Positions 8,155-17,278 of a DNA stretch of 25,409 nucleotides are shown here, in pieces. A program made the position numbers and the translations under genes. The notes beneath the pieces are model-generated. The model saw only the letters and a list, made by a program, of their open reading frames with translations. It searched no databases and was not told the origin of the DNA. Position 1 is the stretch's first letter. Each line of letters opens with the position of its first letter. The stretch is from Erysipelotrichaceae bacterium (GTDB lineage: Bacteria; Bacillota_I; Bacilli_A; RFN20; CAG-826), in the NCBI GenBank assembly GCA_031271635.1, contig JAISVG010000025.1:1-25409 (forward strand), in the 5' to 3' direction.

Positions 8155-9597
8155 ATGAGAAAAATAAAGTTTATTGGCTTAACTATGGTCTTGATGGGAG
8201 CAACTTTAGTTTCATGTAATCCCAGTAATGGTGGCATTACAAAAATATATCTTGGAATGTGGCCTGACGCTGCCTTGACGCGTGAAGTAGCAATGTTTCA
8301 AGAATGGAAAGCAGCCTTTGAAAATGATCATCCTGAATATGAGATTATCCCTAGCACCTATGAATATGATCCTATTACAGCAGTAACGAAAGCTCAAGCC
8401 GGAGAACTCCCAACGATTTTCCAAACTTGGTTTACGGAACCAGAAATGTTAAAATCTGGCGGCTATATTCGTGATATTACCGCACAAATTACTGAATTAG
8501 ACTGGTTACGGCATATGGATGAAGATATGAAATCCATCCTCACGTTTGATGATAAGATTTATGGCGTTCCCCGTGATGGCTATGGTTTAGGGATGGTACT
8601 TAACCTTCAGATGCTAGATTATCATGGACTTTTAGTTAATCCGGAAACCGGTCTAAGAGAAGTTGATGCTAGTGGAAAACTAAAGATAAAAGGAGATGAT
8701 GGGACCCCATTTTATCCTACTACTTTTGAAGAAGTTTATCGTTGGGCCGAGATTATTAACGAGCAAAGCGGTCATGAAGAAAAGGGATTACTAGTTCTTT
8801 CTGCTAATGAAGAAGGAGGCTGGCAGTTTTCGAATATGGCGTGGAATTTCGGCGCGAATCTCCAAGTACAGGGTAGTGACGGAAAGTGGCACGCGAATCT
8901 TACTGATCCGAAAGCAGTTGAGGCTCTAGAGTGGATTAGACGACTAAGTGAAGATCATTTAGTATTAGGTAATGATGCTGGGAACGAATCAAGCGTGGTC
9001 TATTCTGACTGGTATTCTAAATTAGCAGGCGAGCGTGTTGGAATGGCGTTCATTGGTAATGACGTGGTGCAACTAGCAGTTACTAGTGGCAAAATGAATC
9101 TTGATGATATTGCCTTAGTACCGATGCCAGCTGGTCCATATGGAGATCGCCATGCCTTATTTGGGGGAACTCCCTTTGTTTTTGCTCATAATGCTAGTGA
9201 TGCGGAGGTTACGGGGGCCTTAATGTTCCTTGAATACATGGGTCGTAGCCCTCTTGTGAGTGAAGTTTCTTTAAAAGCTTTAGAAGATGGAGCGAAAGTT
9301 TCGCAAGCTAAGAATATTCCGATTATTCCTTCATGGCTTCCTTGGATTAATAGTGAATATACTGCCGCTGTCGCGGCCATCAACGCTAAATACTCCAATA
9401 TTCATCAGCCATACTACGAAGACTATTTTGCCTTAATGCCAGAAATGCGTCGCAAAGAAGATAAATATAGTACGCAATATATGTATACGCTGCTGGATAA
9501 CTGTATTTCGCAAATCCTCGCTAAACCAAATTCAAACGCTTTGGCGTTATTAACGGACGCGAATGGAAAACTAGAAACTCGTCTTAACGGCAAATAA
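8155..9597 (+). CDS. Sugar ABC transporter substrate-binding lipoprotein
   Basis: A 480-residue family 1 extracellular solute-binding protein. It begins with a lipoprotein signal peptide (MRKIKF, a hydrophobic stretch, lipobox LVSC with Cys21), so the mature protein is anchored on the outer face of the membrane. Family features include the early WPDAALTREVAMFQEW helix region, WFTEPEML, the GVPRDGYGLGMVLN segment after the first lobe and the AFIGNDVVQLAV segment of the second lobe. It is the first gene of the operon, followed 12 nt later by the first permease. In CUT1 systems this protein captures an oligosaccharide or glycoside. The downstream GH65 genes suggest an alpha-glucosidic sugar, but the exact ligand cannot be read from the sequence. 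Confidence 0.92.
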   Translation: MRKIKFIGLTMVLMGATLVSCNPSNGGITKIYLGMWPDAALTREVAMFQEWKAAFENDHPEYEIIPSTYEYDPITAVTKAQAGELPTIFQTWFTEPEMLKSGGYIRDITAQITELDWLRHMDEDMKSILTFDDKIYGVPRDGYGLGMVLNLQMLDYHGLLVNPETGLREVDASGKLKIKGDDGTPFYPTTFEEVYRWAEIINEQSGHEEKGLLVLSANEEGGWQFSNMAWNFGANLQVQGSDGKWHANLTDPKAVEALEWIRRLSEDHLVLGNDAGNESSVVYSDWYSKLAGERVGMAFIGNDVVQLAVTSGKMNLDDIALVPMPAGPYGDRHALFGGTPFVFAHNASDAEVTGALMFLEYMGRSPLVSEVSLKALEDGAKVSQAKNIPIIPSWLPWINSEYTAAVAAINAKYSNIHQPYYEDYFALMPEMRRKEDKYSTQYMYTLLDNCISQILAKPNSNALALLTDANGKLETRLNGK

Positions 9598-9609
9598 TAT
9601 CAAGAACAC

Positions 9610-10545
9610 ATGAAACGACGATTAGGAAGACATCTTGCTGGTTGGTTAATTATGCTACCAGGGCTTGCCCTCTTCTTTTTCTATGTGTGGTTTCCGTTAA
9701 TTCAAAATATTGTCTTGTCTTTTTTTAATAGCAATGGCACTTTTAATATTGTTGGTGCCGACTTTGTTGGTTGGGATAATTATGCCGAACTTTTTGATAG
9801 TACCACTGATATCGGAGGTCAATTTCAAATTGCGTTTGGGAACACCTTTAAATATTTAGGTTGGTCCTTATTAATTGGCTTTATTTTGCCTCTTATTATT
9901 GGTCTCCTTCTTTCAGAAGTGGTGCATTTAAAAGCGCTTTTCCGTATTGGAATCTATTTTCCGGCGGTCTTAGCTGGCCTTACGGTGGCGATTCTTTTTA
10001 CATATTTATTTGATCCCGGACAAAATTCAATGTTAAATAGTCTCCTTCAATTTCTGGGCTTTGGGCCATCCAATTTCTTATCGGATTCTAATTTAACAAT
10101 TCCCTTAATCGTTGTCTCAATGACTTGGAAGGGCGCGGGAGCCACCGCTTTAATCTATCTTGCGAGTTTTCAAACGATTGACCGATCCTTATATGAAGCG
10201 GCACGAATTGATGGGTGCGGAGTTTTTAAGCGTATTTGGCATATTACTATTCCGCAGATCTTGCCAACGATTTCAACGCTTTTTATTCTCCAAGTGATTT
10301 CAGTAATGCAGGTAATCTATGAACCATTAGTGATGACTAATGGTGGCGAGGCATCAGGTTATGCCTCTTTATCATTACTCCTCCTTTCATATAATATTGC
10401 TTGGGGTGAAACCGTTCCGAATCGCTTTAACCTTGCTTCGGCAAACTCGGTCATTCTTTTTTTAATTATTCTTGCTATAACTGGAGTTTATTTTGCCATT
10501 CGTGGTTTTGTCCAAAGAAGTCGTGAAAGGGTGAAGAAAACATGA
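9610..10545 (+). CDS. Sugar ABC transporter permease, MalF/UgpA type
   Basis: A 311-residue inner-membrane permease of the CUT1 family, close to the usual length. About six hydrophobic helices are visible (for example residues 11-35, 80-102, 110-133, 162-182, 218-238, 280-298). The ATPase-docking EAA loop is intact: EAARIDG at 196-202, followed by IPQILP. It starts 12 nt after the binding-protein stop with no strong Shine-Dalgarno and ends in an ATGA overlap with the second permease. With the next protein it would form the membrane channel of the importer. Confidence 0.93.
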   Translation: MKRRLGRHLAGWLIMLPGLALFFFYVWFPLIQNIVLSFFNSNGTFNIVGADFVGWDNYAELFDSTTDIGGQFQIAFGNTFKYLGWSLLIGFILPLIIGLLLSEVVHLKALFRIGIYFPAVLAGLTVAILFTYLFDPGQNSMLNSLLQFLGFGPSNFLSDSNLTIPLIVVSMTWKGAGATALIYLASFQTIDRSLYEAARIDGCGVFKRIWHITIPQILPTISTLFILQVISVMQVIYEPLVMTNGGEASGYASLSLLLLSYNIAWGETVPNRFNLASANSVILFLIILAITGVYFAIRGFVQRSRERVKKT

Positions 10546-11951
10546 TGCAGAAAATATTTAGTTTTCTTCAAGGGAAAAAGCGTAACTGGTTGATTCCTTT
10601 AATCCTGGGTAGTATCTCCTTGATTCTTTCACTCATCATGATGGGAGTGCTGAAGATCAATCAAGGTGACTTCTTTAATCATCTCCTCTCTGCTTTTATC
10701 TTTGCTAATTTCTTTACTAATATTTTTGTCGCTATTAATTATCTAGGAATTATTCTTTTGGCCCTAATTGTTATCCTTGCAATTCACGGCCGGAAGGGGC
10801 ATTTAGATATTTATATTCTAGCGGCTTTTCAAACTTGGTTAGCCATACTAACCCTTGCGGCTTCAAAATCAAGCGCAAATTATGCTTTTTATCAAACGTG
10901 CGCTGTTATCCAAGCGGCCCTTCTAGCAATTATTTATTTTATCGCCCTATTTAGTGTGTTTTCAAAGTATCAGAGCCATGCAACGATTGTGGGGCGGTTC
11001 TTAAAAAGAATTTTCGGAGTCTTATCTTTAAGAAATAAAACTGATGGTTTACTAACTTATTCTGATTATAAGAAATGGTATTTTAAGCTTATTTATGGAA
11101 TCCTTTTCATCATTCTTGTTGGAGTGCTAATCTTTGCTTTATTACCAATTCTTTGGCTTATTGCCTCAGCCTTTAAATCAACACAAGAGTTACAATCAGA
11201 GTTTTCCTTCTTCCCAAAGGACTTTGATATTACCAAAGTAGGGGCGGTTTTTATGGAAGTACAGTTCTATAAATATATGCTGAACTCCCTTGTGGTTTCT
11301 TTTATGGCAATTATTTTCTCAGTCTTATTTAATGGACTTCTTGCCTATGCAATTTCAATTATTAAACCTAAGTTCCATCGGATTGCTTTTGGGGCGATTA
11401 TGATTTCATATATGATTCCAGCAATTCTTGGTATTGTTCCTCTATTTGGTGAAATTAATGCTGTTAAAGAGTTTATTTCGAAAATCTTCGGTAATTCAAG
11501 GCTATTTCTTGAGTATGGCTATCTGAATTATTTCTTCTTAGCACTTGCTTTTGGAGCGAATGCCTTTTACTTCATCATGTTTAAAAACTTTTTTGACTCG
11601 ATTCCAAAATCATTAATTGAGGCAGCGCGGGTTGATGGGGCAAGTAATCTTCAGATCTTTTTTAGAGTGGTTCTTCCCATTTCAATGCCAATAGTTGGAA
11701 TTGTGGCAATTTTCACCTTGACGGCTTCTTGGGCGGACTTCTTATTACCGGAGCTACTCCTTACTGACAGTAATTTCCATACTTTAATGGTATCAATTTT
11801 TAATTATAAAAATAACATGGGAACGCTTAATGGCTCAGAAGATAAACTCTTGATGTATCTGGTTTTATCGATGATCCCTCAAGTGATCTTGTTTGTTGTT
11901 TTTCAAAAGCAGATTATGAATTCAAATGTTTCAAGCGGGATTAAGGAGTAG
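10542..11951 (+). CDS. Sugar ABC transporter permease, MalG type, with N-terminal membrane extension
   Basis: A 469-residue protein. The C-terminal 285 residues or so (from about 181) are an ordinary MalG-type permease, with helix 1 at about 183-206, the FKSTQEL segment after it, and the EAA loop EAARVDG at 360-366 followed by VLPISMP. The first 180 residues are additional: four or five hydrophobic helices (about 16-38, 60-82, 90-108, 118-141) and a basic linker. MalG-type permeases are usually about 270-300 residues, so this roughly doubles the membrane part. The start overlaps the previous stop by 4 nt (ATGA), with AAAGGG about 10 nt upstream. No ATPase gene follows; a shared MsmX-type ATPase from elsewhere is the likely motor. 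Confidence 0.9.
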   Translation: MMQKIFSFLQGKKRNWLIPLILGSISLILSLIMMGVLKINQGDFFNHLLSAFIFANFFTNIFVAINYLGIILLALIVILAIHGRKGHLDIYILAAFQTWLAILTLAASKSSANYAFYQTCAVIQAALLAIIYFIALFSVFSKYQSHATIVGRFLKRIFGVLSLRNKTDGLLTYSDYKKWYFKLIYGILFIILVGVLIFALLPILWLIASAFKSTQELQSEFSFFPKDFDITKVGAVFMEVQFYKYMLNSLVVSFMAIIFSVLFNGLLAYAISIIKPKFHRIAFGAIMISYMIPAILGIVPLFGEINAVKEFISKIFGNSRLFLEYGYLNYFFLALAFGANAFYFIMFKNFFDSIPKSLIEAARVDGASNLQIFFRVVLPISMPIVGIVAIFTLTASWADFLLPELLLTDSNFHTLMVSIFNYKNNMGTLNGSEDKLLMYLVLSMIPQVILFVVFQKQIMNSNVSSGIKE

Positions 11952-11954
11952 ATT

Positions 11955-14162
11955 ATGGGAAAAATTGCAAGTAAGTATCTGAAGGTTCATCCTTTCAAGA
12001 TTGTTGAAGAAGGTTATCACTATGAACGTCATATGGTGAGTGAATCACTTTTCTCGCTATCAAATGAGTTTATGGGGGTGCGAGCCTTTTTTGAAGAAGC
12101 CTCAGACGCTGCATCGCTACGAGGAACCTTTTTTAATGGTTTTTATGATTATGCCAGTAAAATCCATCATTCAGGCTATAAGGGGATTCCAAGTCGCACC
12201 CATTTCATGGTTAACTCCCCTGATTTTCTTAAAGTAAAATTAGTATTCGATGGAAAAGAGTTTAATTTTAACGAGGAATTAATTCGTAATTTTTATCGGG
12301 AGTTAGATTTTAGAACTGGTTTATATACTAGATCTTACATCATCAAAATAGCGCATAATAAAGAGATTAAACTAATTTTCGAAAGAATTCTTGATATGGA
12401 GCATCCAAATCTTTGTCAGCAACGTCTCACATTTGAACCGATAGGTGAAGCCGCCATTGATTGTGAGCTTACTTTTATTATTGATCATCATATCGAGCAC
12501 GGCGGGGATGGAGAACATATTGAAAAGCTTGATGATCATGCGGTTTATTTCACAAAATTTACCCATCAACTATTAAGAATTAGCGATCAACTAAAGATTA
12601 ATGGGAAAACTACCCCCCACCGCCACATTAAGTTTGCCGTCAAGAATGATTCTTATGTTTTTGAAAGAACCTTATTCTTGGATGTAAAGAAAGAACTGCA
12701 GGCTTTAGAATTATATCAAGACGGAAAGCTTCACTTTCAAGAGCCAGTGTTTGATTCTTTTGATGCCACACTCGCTCATAACAAAGCATTTTATCAAGCG
12801 GTGTTTGAAACTTCCGACATTGAGATTTCTGGCGATGATGAAGACCAGCAAGGAATTCGATATTGCATTTTTCAGTTAGCCAATACCTACCATGGTCTTT
12901 CACCACATCATAATATCGGTGCGAAAGGACTAACGGGAATTGCATATTCAGGACATGCTTTTTGGGATAGTGAAACATATTGCCTGCCGTTTTATTTATT
13001 TAATAATCATGAAGCCGCGAAGAACTTAATTCTTTATCGCTATAACACCCTTGATGCGGCACGAAAGCGGGCCCGTGATTTAGATTGTGATGGAGCATGC
13101 TTTCCCATCGCCACCTTAAACGGCGAAGAGGCTTGTGATTTATGGCAGCACGCGTCTTGTCAGTTTCAGCCGACCACAGCAGTAGTTTATGCTTTGTGGC
13201 ACTATTATATGGTTACTGGCGATCAAGAGCTCCTCTTAAATGAAGGTCTTGAAATCATTATCGAAGCATGTAAATTTTTGTTAAGTCGCGGACAGTGGGA
13301 TCCAACGCATCAACATTTCGGTTTCCATGGTGTCATGGGACCAGATGAATTTAAGATGTTTGTTAGTCATAATACTTATACAAACTATATGGCGAAATTC
13401 GCTTTTGAATTCTTATTCGAACTTATTAATGATTATCATGTTGATTTAACAAAATATCAAATTAATGATGGTTTTGTCGGTGAAATTAAGAATGCTGCGA
13501 CACATATGGTAATTTTATATGATCCTAAGACCAAATTATATGAACAGCATGATGGTTACTATAAAATGCCACATCTTGATGTTGATACGATTCCAGTCAC
13601 TGATTTCCCGCTTTATCATCATTGGACATATGATCGCATTTATCGTTACGATATGATTAAACAACCCGATGTTTTGATGTTTATTTTTCTTTTCATGAGT
13701 CAGTTTTCTTTATCAGTAAAACAGGCTAATTATGAATTCTATGAACCAAGGTGTATTCATGAGTCCAGTTTATCTCCCTCAGTTCATTCGATTTTGGCAA
13801 GTGAACTAGGAAAAGATCAAGAAGCCCTTGATTTCTTTGGTTTTGCCTCAAGACTTGATCTTGATGACTATAATCGTAACACTAAAGAAGGTCTTCATTT
13901 AACTTCTATCGCGGCCGCATGGCTGAATGTAGTGTATGGTTTTGGAGGTTTAAGGAGTGATGGTAAGATTCTTGTAATCGCGCCTAAAAAACCAACTAGG
14001 TGGAGTAAATATTCTTTTAAAATTCTTTATCAAGGGGCAATTATTAAAGTTTTGGTTACGTCAAAAGAAGTATCCCTCAAGGCGAGTAAAAAAGTTAAGA
14101 TTAAGATCTATGACAAACTTGTTACTCTAAAAGAGAATGTTCCTTATCAAACATCATTATGA
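11955..14162 (+). CDS. GH65 family enzyme, probable alpha-glucoside phosphorylase (divergent acid-motif type)
   Basis: A 735-residue glycoside hydrolase family 65 protein: an N-terminal beta-sandwich domain (about 1-270), linker, (alpha/alpha)6 catalytic barrel (about 295-660) and a small C-terminal beta domain. The general acid is expected at Glu465 in GVMGPDEF. The substrate-site segment AFWDSETYCLPFY is at about 335-347, and the phosphate loop is HESSLSPSVHS. GVMGPDEFKMFVSHN differs from the VIGPDEYHE pattern of the next gene, so the two are not recent duplicates. GH65 phosphorylases release beta-glucose 1-phosphate from maltose, kojibiose, nigerose, trehalose or glucosyl-rhamnose-type substrates; which one applies here is open. 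AAGGAG at 11943-11948 sets the start. The gene overlaps the next by ATGA. Confidence 0.88.
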   Translation: MGKIASKYLKVHPFKIVEEGYHYERHMVSESLFSLSNEFMGVRAFFEEASDAASLRGTFFNGFYDYASKIHHSGYKGIPSRTHFMVNSPDFLKVKLVFDGKEFNFNEELIRNFYRELDFRTGLYTRSYIIKIAHNKEIKLIFERILDMEHPNLCQQRLTFEPIGEAAIDCELTFIIDHHIEHGGDGEHIEKLDDHAVYFTKFTHQLLRISDQLKINGKTTPHRHIKFAVKNDSYVFERTLFLDVKKELQALELYQDGKLHFQEPVFDSFDATLAHNKAFYQAVFETSDIEISGDDEDQQGIRYCIFQLANTYHGLSPHHNIGAKGLTGIAYSGHAFWDSETYCLPFYLFNNHEAAKNLILYRYNTLDAARKRARDLDCDGACFPIATLNGEEACDLWQHASCQFQPTTAVVYALWHYYMVTGDQELLLNEGLEIIIEACKFLLSRGQWDPTHQHFGFHGVMGPDEFKMFVSHNTYTNYMAKFAFEFLFELINDYHVDLTKYQINDGFVGEIKNAATHMVILYDPKTKLYEQHDGYYKMPHLDVDTIPVTDFPLYHHWTYDRIYRYDMIKQPDVLMFIFLFMSQFSLSVKQANYEFYEPRCIHESSLSPSVHSILASELGKDQEALDFFGFASRLDLDDYNRNTKEGLHLTSIAAAWLNVVYGFGGLRSDGKILVIAPKKPTRWSKYSFKILYQGAIIKVLVTSKEVSLKASKKVKIKIYDKLVTLKENVPYQTSL

Positions 14163-16261
14163 GCAAGATTTGGGGTGATAGACTAACTTTAAAGTCCTTT
14201 AGTACGGACGATACCTATCAAGTTGGAACATCGTTTTTACTTGCTAATGGACACTTAGGTTATCGTGGGACACTGAGTGAAGATAAGAAAGATCAAATGG
14301 TGGCCCTTAATTTATGCGGTGTTTATGATCAATACGAGAATAAGTGGCGGGAATCGATCAATCTTTATAATCCTTTGTATATTGAAATACGGTATCATGA
14401 TCAAGTTTTAACGCCACGAAACGCTTCGCTAAAGCATGAACTAGCACTTTCTTTATTAAAAGCAGAACTAAATCGACATACTGATTTTGATGCCGGAACG
14501 ATTATTTCGAGACGTTTTGTGTCGATAAGTGACGATCAGGTTTTGGGAGAATTTTTTTCTTTTCGGGCTAAAAAAACTGATCAATATGAAGTAACTTTCG
14601 GGGTTGATAAAGAGGTGTATGAGATTAATGGTCCCCATTTAGAAACGGTGTCTTGTGCTGCGAAGACGGACCATCATTTATTAATTATCGAAAGTATAAT
14701 GAAGACTAAAGAGTGTAAACAAATTATTAAAATGCGGACTATTTATACTTGTTCACATGAAATATCATCAGCCGATGTGATAAATAACGATGTCTTTATT
14801 GGTGTCAAAACGCTGTTTGAACTCAAACAAAACGAAGTAATGAAAGTAGATATCATGTCAAGAATTATCATCTCCAGTGATAACGACTTTCCGTCCAAAG
14901 AAAACCTTAATGAATCATATAAACAGCATATTCGAGAGTTTGAGGCATTATTCAAACGAAGTAGAATTCTTCTTGATGGCACCAAAGAAGCTCAATTTGC
15001 GATTGATTTTTGCGTTTATAGTCTTTTGATTCTTGGCTCAAAAACCCGAACTACCTCAATTCCGGCACGTGGCTTAAGTGGCCAAGTTTATAAAGGTGCC
15101 GTGTTTTGGGATACTGAGATTTTTATGCTTCCTTTCTTTTTATTAAATAATTTAGATATTGCAAGAAACTTACTAATTTATCGGTATGATGGGCTCGAAG
15201 GAGCGCTTAAAAAGAGTAAACGTTTTGGATATGATGGAGCTTTCTATGCCTGGGAATCGCAGGAGAATGGTTTTGAAGCATGTTCACTATATAACGTCAC
15301 TGATGCTAAAACTGGGCAACCAATTAGGACATATTTTGCTGATAAGCAAATTCATATTTCGGCGGATGTATTATATGGTTTTTTAAGCTATTATCAGGCA
15401 ACTAAGGATCTTGATTTTCTTAAAAGGTATTGTTTTAGGATTTTTATTGAGGTCTATAAATTCTATCGCTCTTATAGTACTTTTGATGTAATCACAGGAC
15501 AATATCATTTTAATGATGTCATTGGTCCAGATGAATATCACGAAAGAGTAAACGACAATGCCTTTACGAATTATTTAATTTACTTTACCCTTCGAGAGCT
15601 ACTCGGGATTTTCGATACTGGGGATAATAATAGCTGTTTTGCCGCTGAAAAAGAGATTACACCAGTGATGATTAGATCATTTCTTGAGAGTATTTATTTA
15701 CCAAAGCCAAATCAGGACGGCATTATTGAACAGTTTGCTGGTTATTTCCTTTTGGAGGCAGTTACTCCAGAAGTATTAAAGACACGAATGGAAACTCAAA
15801 ATGAGTACTGGGGCAAGAAGGCTAGTCTCACTAAAGTTATTAAGCAGGCCGATGTCGTGACTTTGCTGGCCTTATTTAAAGACCAATTTTCTTCTAAGAT
15901 AAAGCAGGCCAATTATGAGTATTATTTACCCTATACGGAACATGGATCTAGTCTTTCAAGTAGTATGTATGCTTTACTTGCCGCGGATATCGGGAAGAGT
16001 GATGACTCATATCGTCTATGGCTAAAGTCGGCTCAGATAGATTTAAGAGGAACATCCAAAATGTTTGCCGGAGGGATCTTTATTGGCGGCAGCCATCCCG
16101 CAGCGGCGGGAGGCGGGATTCTAACGTTGCTCCATGGTTATAGCGGCCTCGTTGCTAAGGACGGAAAGTATTCATTTAGTAATAATTTACCTCAAGAAAT
16201 TAAAAAACTATCATTTCGAATTAAAACAGCAAAGAAAAATCGTTTAATTAAGATTAGTTAG
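14159..16261 (+). CDS. GH65 family enzyme, probable alpha-glucoside phosphorylase (canonical type)
   Basis: A 700-residue GH65 protein and last gene of the sugar operon. Order: N-terminal beta domain (about 1-260), catalytic (alpha/alpha)6 barrel (about 275-640), short C-terminal domain. The general acid should be Glu459 in VIGPDEYHERVNDNAFTNYL. FWDTEIFMLPFF is at 317-328, and the phosphate-binding loop is EHGSSLSSS. These match inverting phosphorylases rather than the hydrolase branch, where the phosphate loop is replaced, but the acceptor sugar cannot be assigned. The start overlaps the previous stop (ATGA), so it is probably translationally coupled. The stop overlaps the convergent membrane-protein gene by 3 nt. 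No beta-phosphoglucomutase gene follows, although one often accompanies GH65 genes. Confidence 0.9.
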   Translation: MSKIWGDRLTLKSFSTDDTYQVGTSFLLANGHLGYRGTLSEDKKDQMVALNLCGVYDQYENKWRESINLYNPLYIEIRYHDQVLTPRNASLKHELALSLLKAELNRHTDFDAGTIISRRFVSISDDQVLGEFFSFRAKKTDQYEVTFGVDKEVYEINGPHLETVSCAAKTDHHLLIIESIMKTKECKQIIKMRTIYTCSHEISSADVINNDVFIGVKTLFELKQNEVMKVDIMSRIIISSDNDFPSKENLNESYKQHIREFEALFKRSRILLDGTKEAQFAIDFCVYSLLILGSKTRTTSIPARGLSGQVYKGAVFWDTEIFMLPFFLLNNLDIARNLLIYRYDGLEGALKKSKRFGYDGAFYAWESQENGFEACSLYNVTDAKTGQPIRTYFADKQIHISADVLYGFLSYYQATKDLDFLKRYCFRIFIEVYKFYRSYSTFDVITGQYHFNDVIGPDEYHERVNDNAFTNYLIYFTLRELLGIFDTGDNNSCFAAEKEITPVMIRSFLESIYLPKPNQDGIIEQFAGYFLLEAVTPEVLKTRMETQNEYWGKKASLTKVIKQADVVTLLALFKDQFSSKIKQANYEYYLPYTEHGSSLSSSMYALLAADIGKSDDSYRLWLKSAQIDLRGTSKMFAGGIFIGGSHPAAAGGGILTLLHGYSGLVAKDGKYSFSNNLPQEIKKLSFRIKTAKKNRLIKIS

Positions 16262-16935
16262 TTTTTAGGTTTATTAAGATCAGCCGATGGTTGTGGTTCA
16301 ATAAAGCCGCGTTCATTATGATAGTGATCGAGTTTTCTTGTATAAATTGAATGCGAAAGGGTGAAGACACGGATGATTCTTGCAAGATAGCATTGAACTA
16401 CCACAAAGAACCAGACGATAGCAATACTCCAAATGGGAATTACAAAATAACTTAGAAGAGCATTCATTGTGGGGACGGGATCACCAATGGCTTTCGGATA
16501 AAAAAGGAAATCAGATTCCATGAAAGACATAAAGGGACGCCACTCAAATTCAAAGAATAAGGATGATATTCCGGTTTCACGGTCAAAAAGCGACTGTGAC
16601 CAATTCCCATCAACAGCGTGCCAAATAACAAAAACCATTGTTCCAATAAAGGCAATAATCATTGGGATCCAACTTTGTTTAAAAAGAATCTGATGGTTTT
16701 TCTTAAAGGCAACACGTCTAAAGTGACGTTTGTCGCGGAGCACCTTAGTCATTACCATTTCCCACATCGCATGATCAATCGCGTAGCCTTGCCATTTCAT
16801 TAATTTGGCAATTCCGTTTCCTAAAAGACCGATAAGAACAATGACTAGAACAAGAATTAAGAATAAAGCAATGATAATTCGCTTATCGTCTTCATTAAGC
16901 GAGATTAAAAAGGGAAGCCAATTATTTAAGTTCAT
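16258..16935 (-). CDS. Membrane protein of unknown function (225 aa)
   Basis: The frame is open up to 16980, but I choose the ATG at 16935 (the 16th codon of the long form), because GGAGA lies just upstream at 16941-16945 and this leaves a 14-nt overlap with the previous gene instead of 59. The resulting 225-residue protein has a short N-terminus, a strong helix (IIIALFLILVLVIVLIGLL), a cytosol-like basic stretch (VLRDKRHFRRVAFKKNHQIL), a second helix (WIPMIIAFIGTMVFVIW), an acidic aromatic loop and one or two more helices near the C-terminus (FVIPIWSIAIVWFFVVVQC). It is last of three co-directional membrane-protein genes. I recognise no family. Confidence 0.75.
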   Translation of the reverse strand: MNLNNWLPFLISLNEDDKRIIIALFLILVLVIVLIGLLGNGIAKLMKWQGYAIDHAMWEMVMTKVLRDKRHFRRVAFKKNHQILFKQSWIPMIIAFIGTMVFVIWHAVDGNWSQSLFDRETGISSLFFEFEWRPFMSFMESDFLFYPKAIGDPVPTMNALLSYFVIPIWSIAIVWFFVVVQCYLARIIRVFTLSHSIYTRKLDHYHNERGFIEPQPSADLNKPKN

Positions 16936-17278
16936 CGTTTTCTCCAATACTTTCTTTTGAATTAAGACTTTCGGTTTCATAGAAATCAGTCTCTTGTAAG
17001 ACGGTATCTAAGGCCCTTGTTTCTTTCACTTCAGGATGATATGGGATGTTTCCTTTTTGGTTTTCTTGATTGATATTAATGATGCGATTTGCCTCAACTT
17101 CTTCAGCAAGAGGCGTGAAAATAGTGCGACCTTTAAAGAAGGTAATAATTGATTTTAAAAGTAGATATATGAAAACGAAAACTGCGAGGACGGCACCAAG
17201 CGCGATTGCCACAACAAAAAAAGGGAGGGCAATGATATACAGCAATCCTTTTCCAAATGTCTTAATGAGGGCGAGCAT
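16922..17278 (-). CDS. Small membrane-anchored protein of unknown function (118 aa)
   Basis: The open frame extends to 17329, but the preferred start is the ATG at 17278: AGGA sits at 17287-17290, 8 nt before it, and the overlap with the upstream gene shrinks from 68 to 17 nt. The protein has one long hydrophobic stretch (about residues 10-42, enough for one helix or a hairpin), a short FFKGRTIFTPL motif, then an acidic, probably disordered tail ending in ENDELK. The tail carries no motif I know. The tight overlaps on both sides suggest the three membrane proteins are made together and may form a complex. Confidence 0.72.
   Translation of the reverse strand: MLALIKTFGKGLLYIIALPFFVVAIALGAVLAVFVFIYLLLKSIITFFKGRTIFTPLAEEVEANRIININQENQKGNIPYHPEVKETRALDTVLQETDFYETESLNSKESIGENDELK
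16941..16945 (-). promoter_or_regulatory. Ribosome binding site GGAGA deciding the start at 16935
   Basis: GGAGA on the minus strand is followed by 5 nt and ATG at 16935. No comparable site precedes the longer start at 16980. Confidence 0.65.

Noticed and set aside
12640..12978. A 112-codon open frame on the minus strand inside the first GH65 gene.
   Set aside because: It lies wholly inside a well-supported gene, has no ribosome binding site or known motif, and its composition mirrors the opposite strand.
16936..16980. Longer start at 16980 for the 16258-16935 gene.
   Set aside because: It would overlap the upstream gene by 59 nt and lacks a ribosome binding site, whereas ATG 16935 has GGAGA just upstream.
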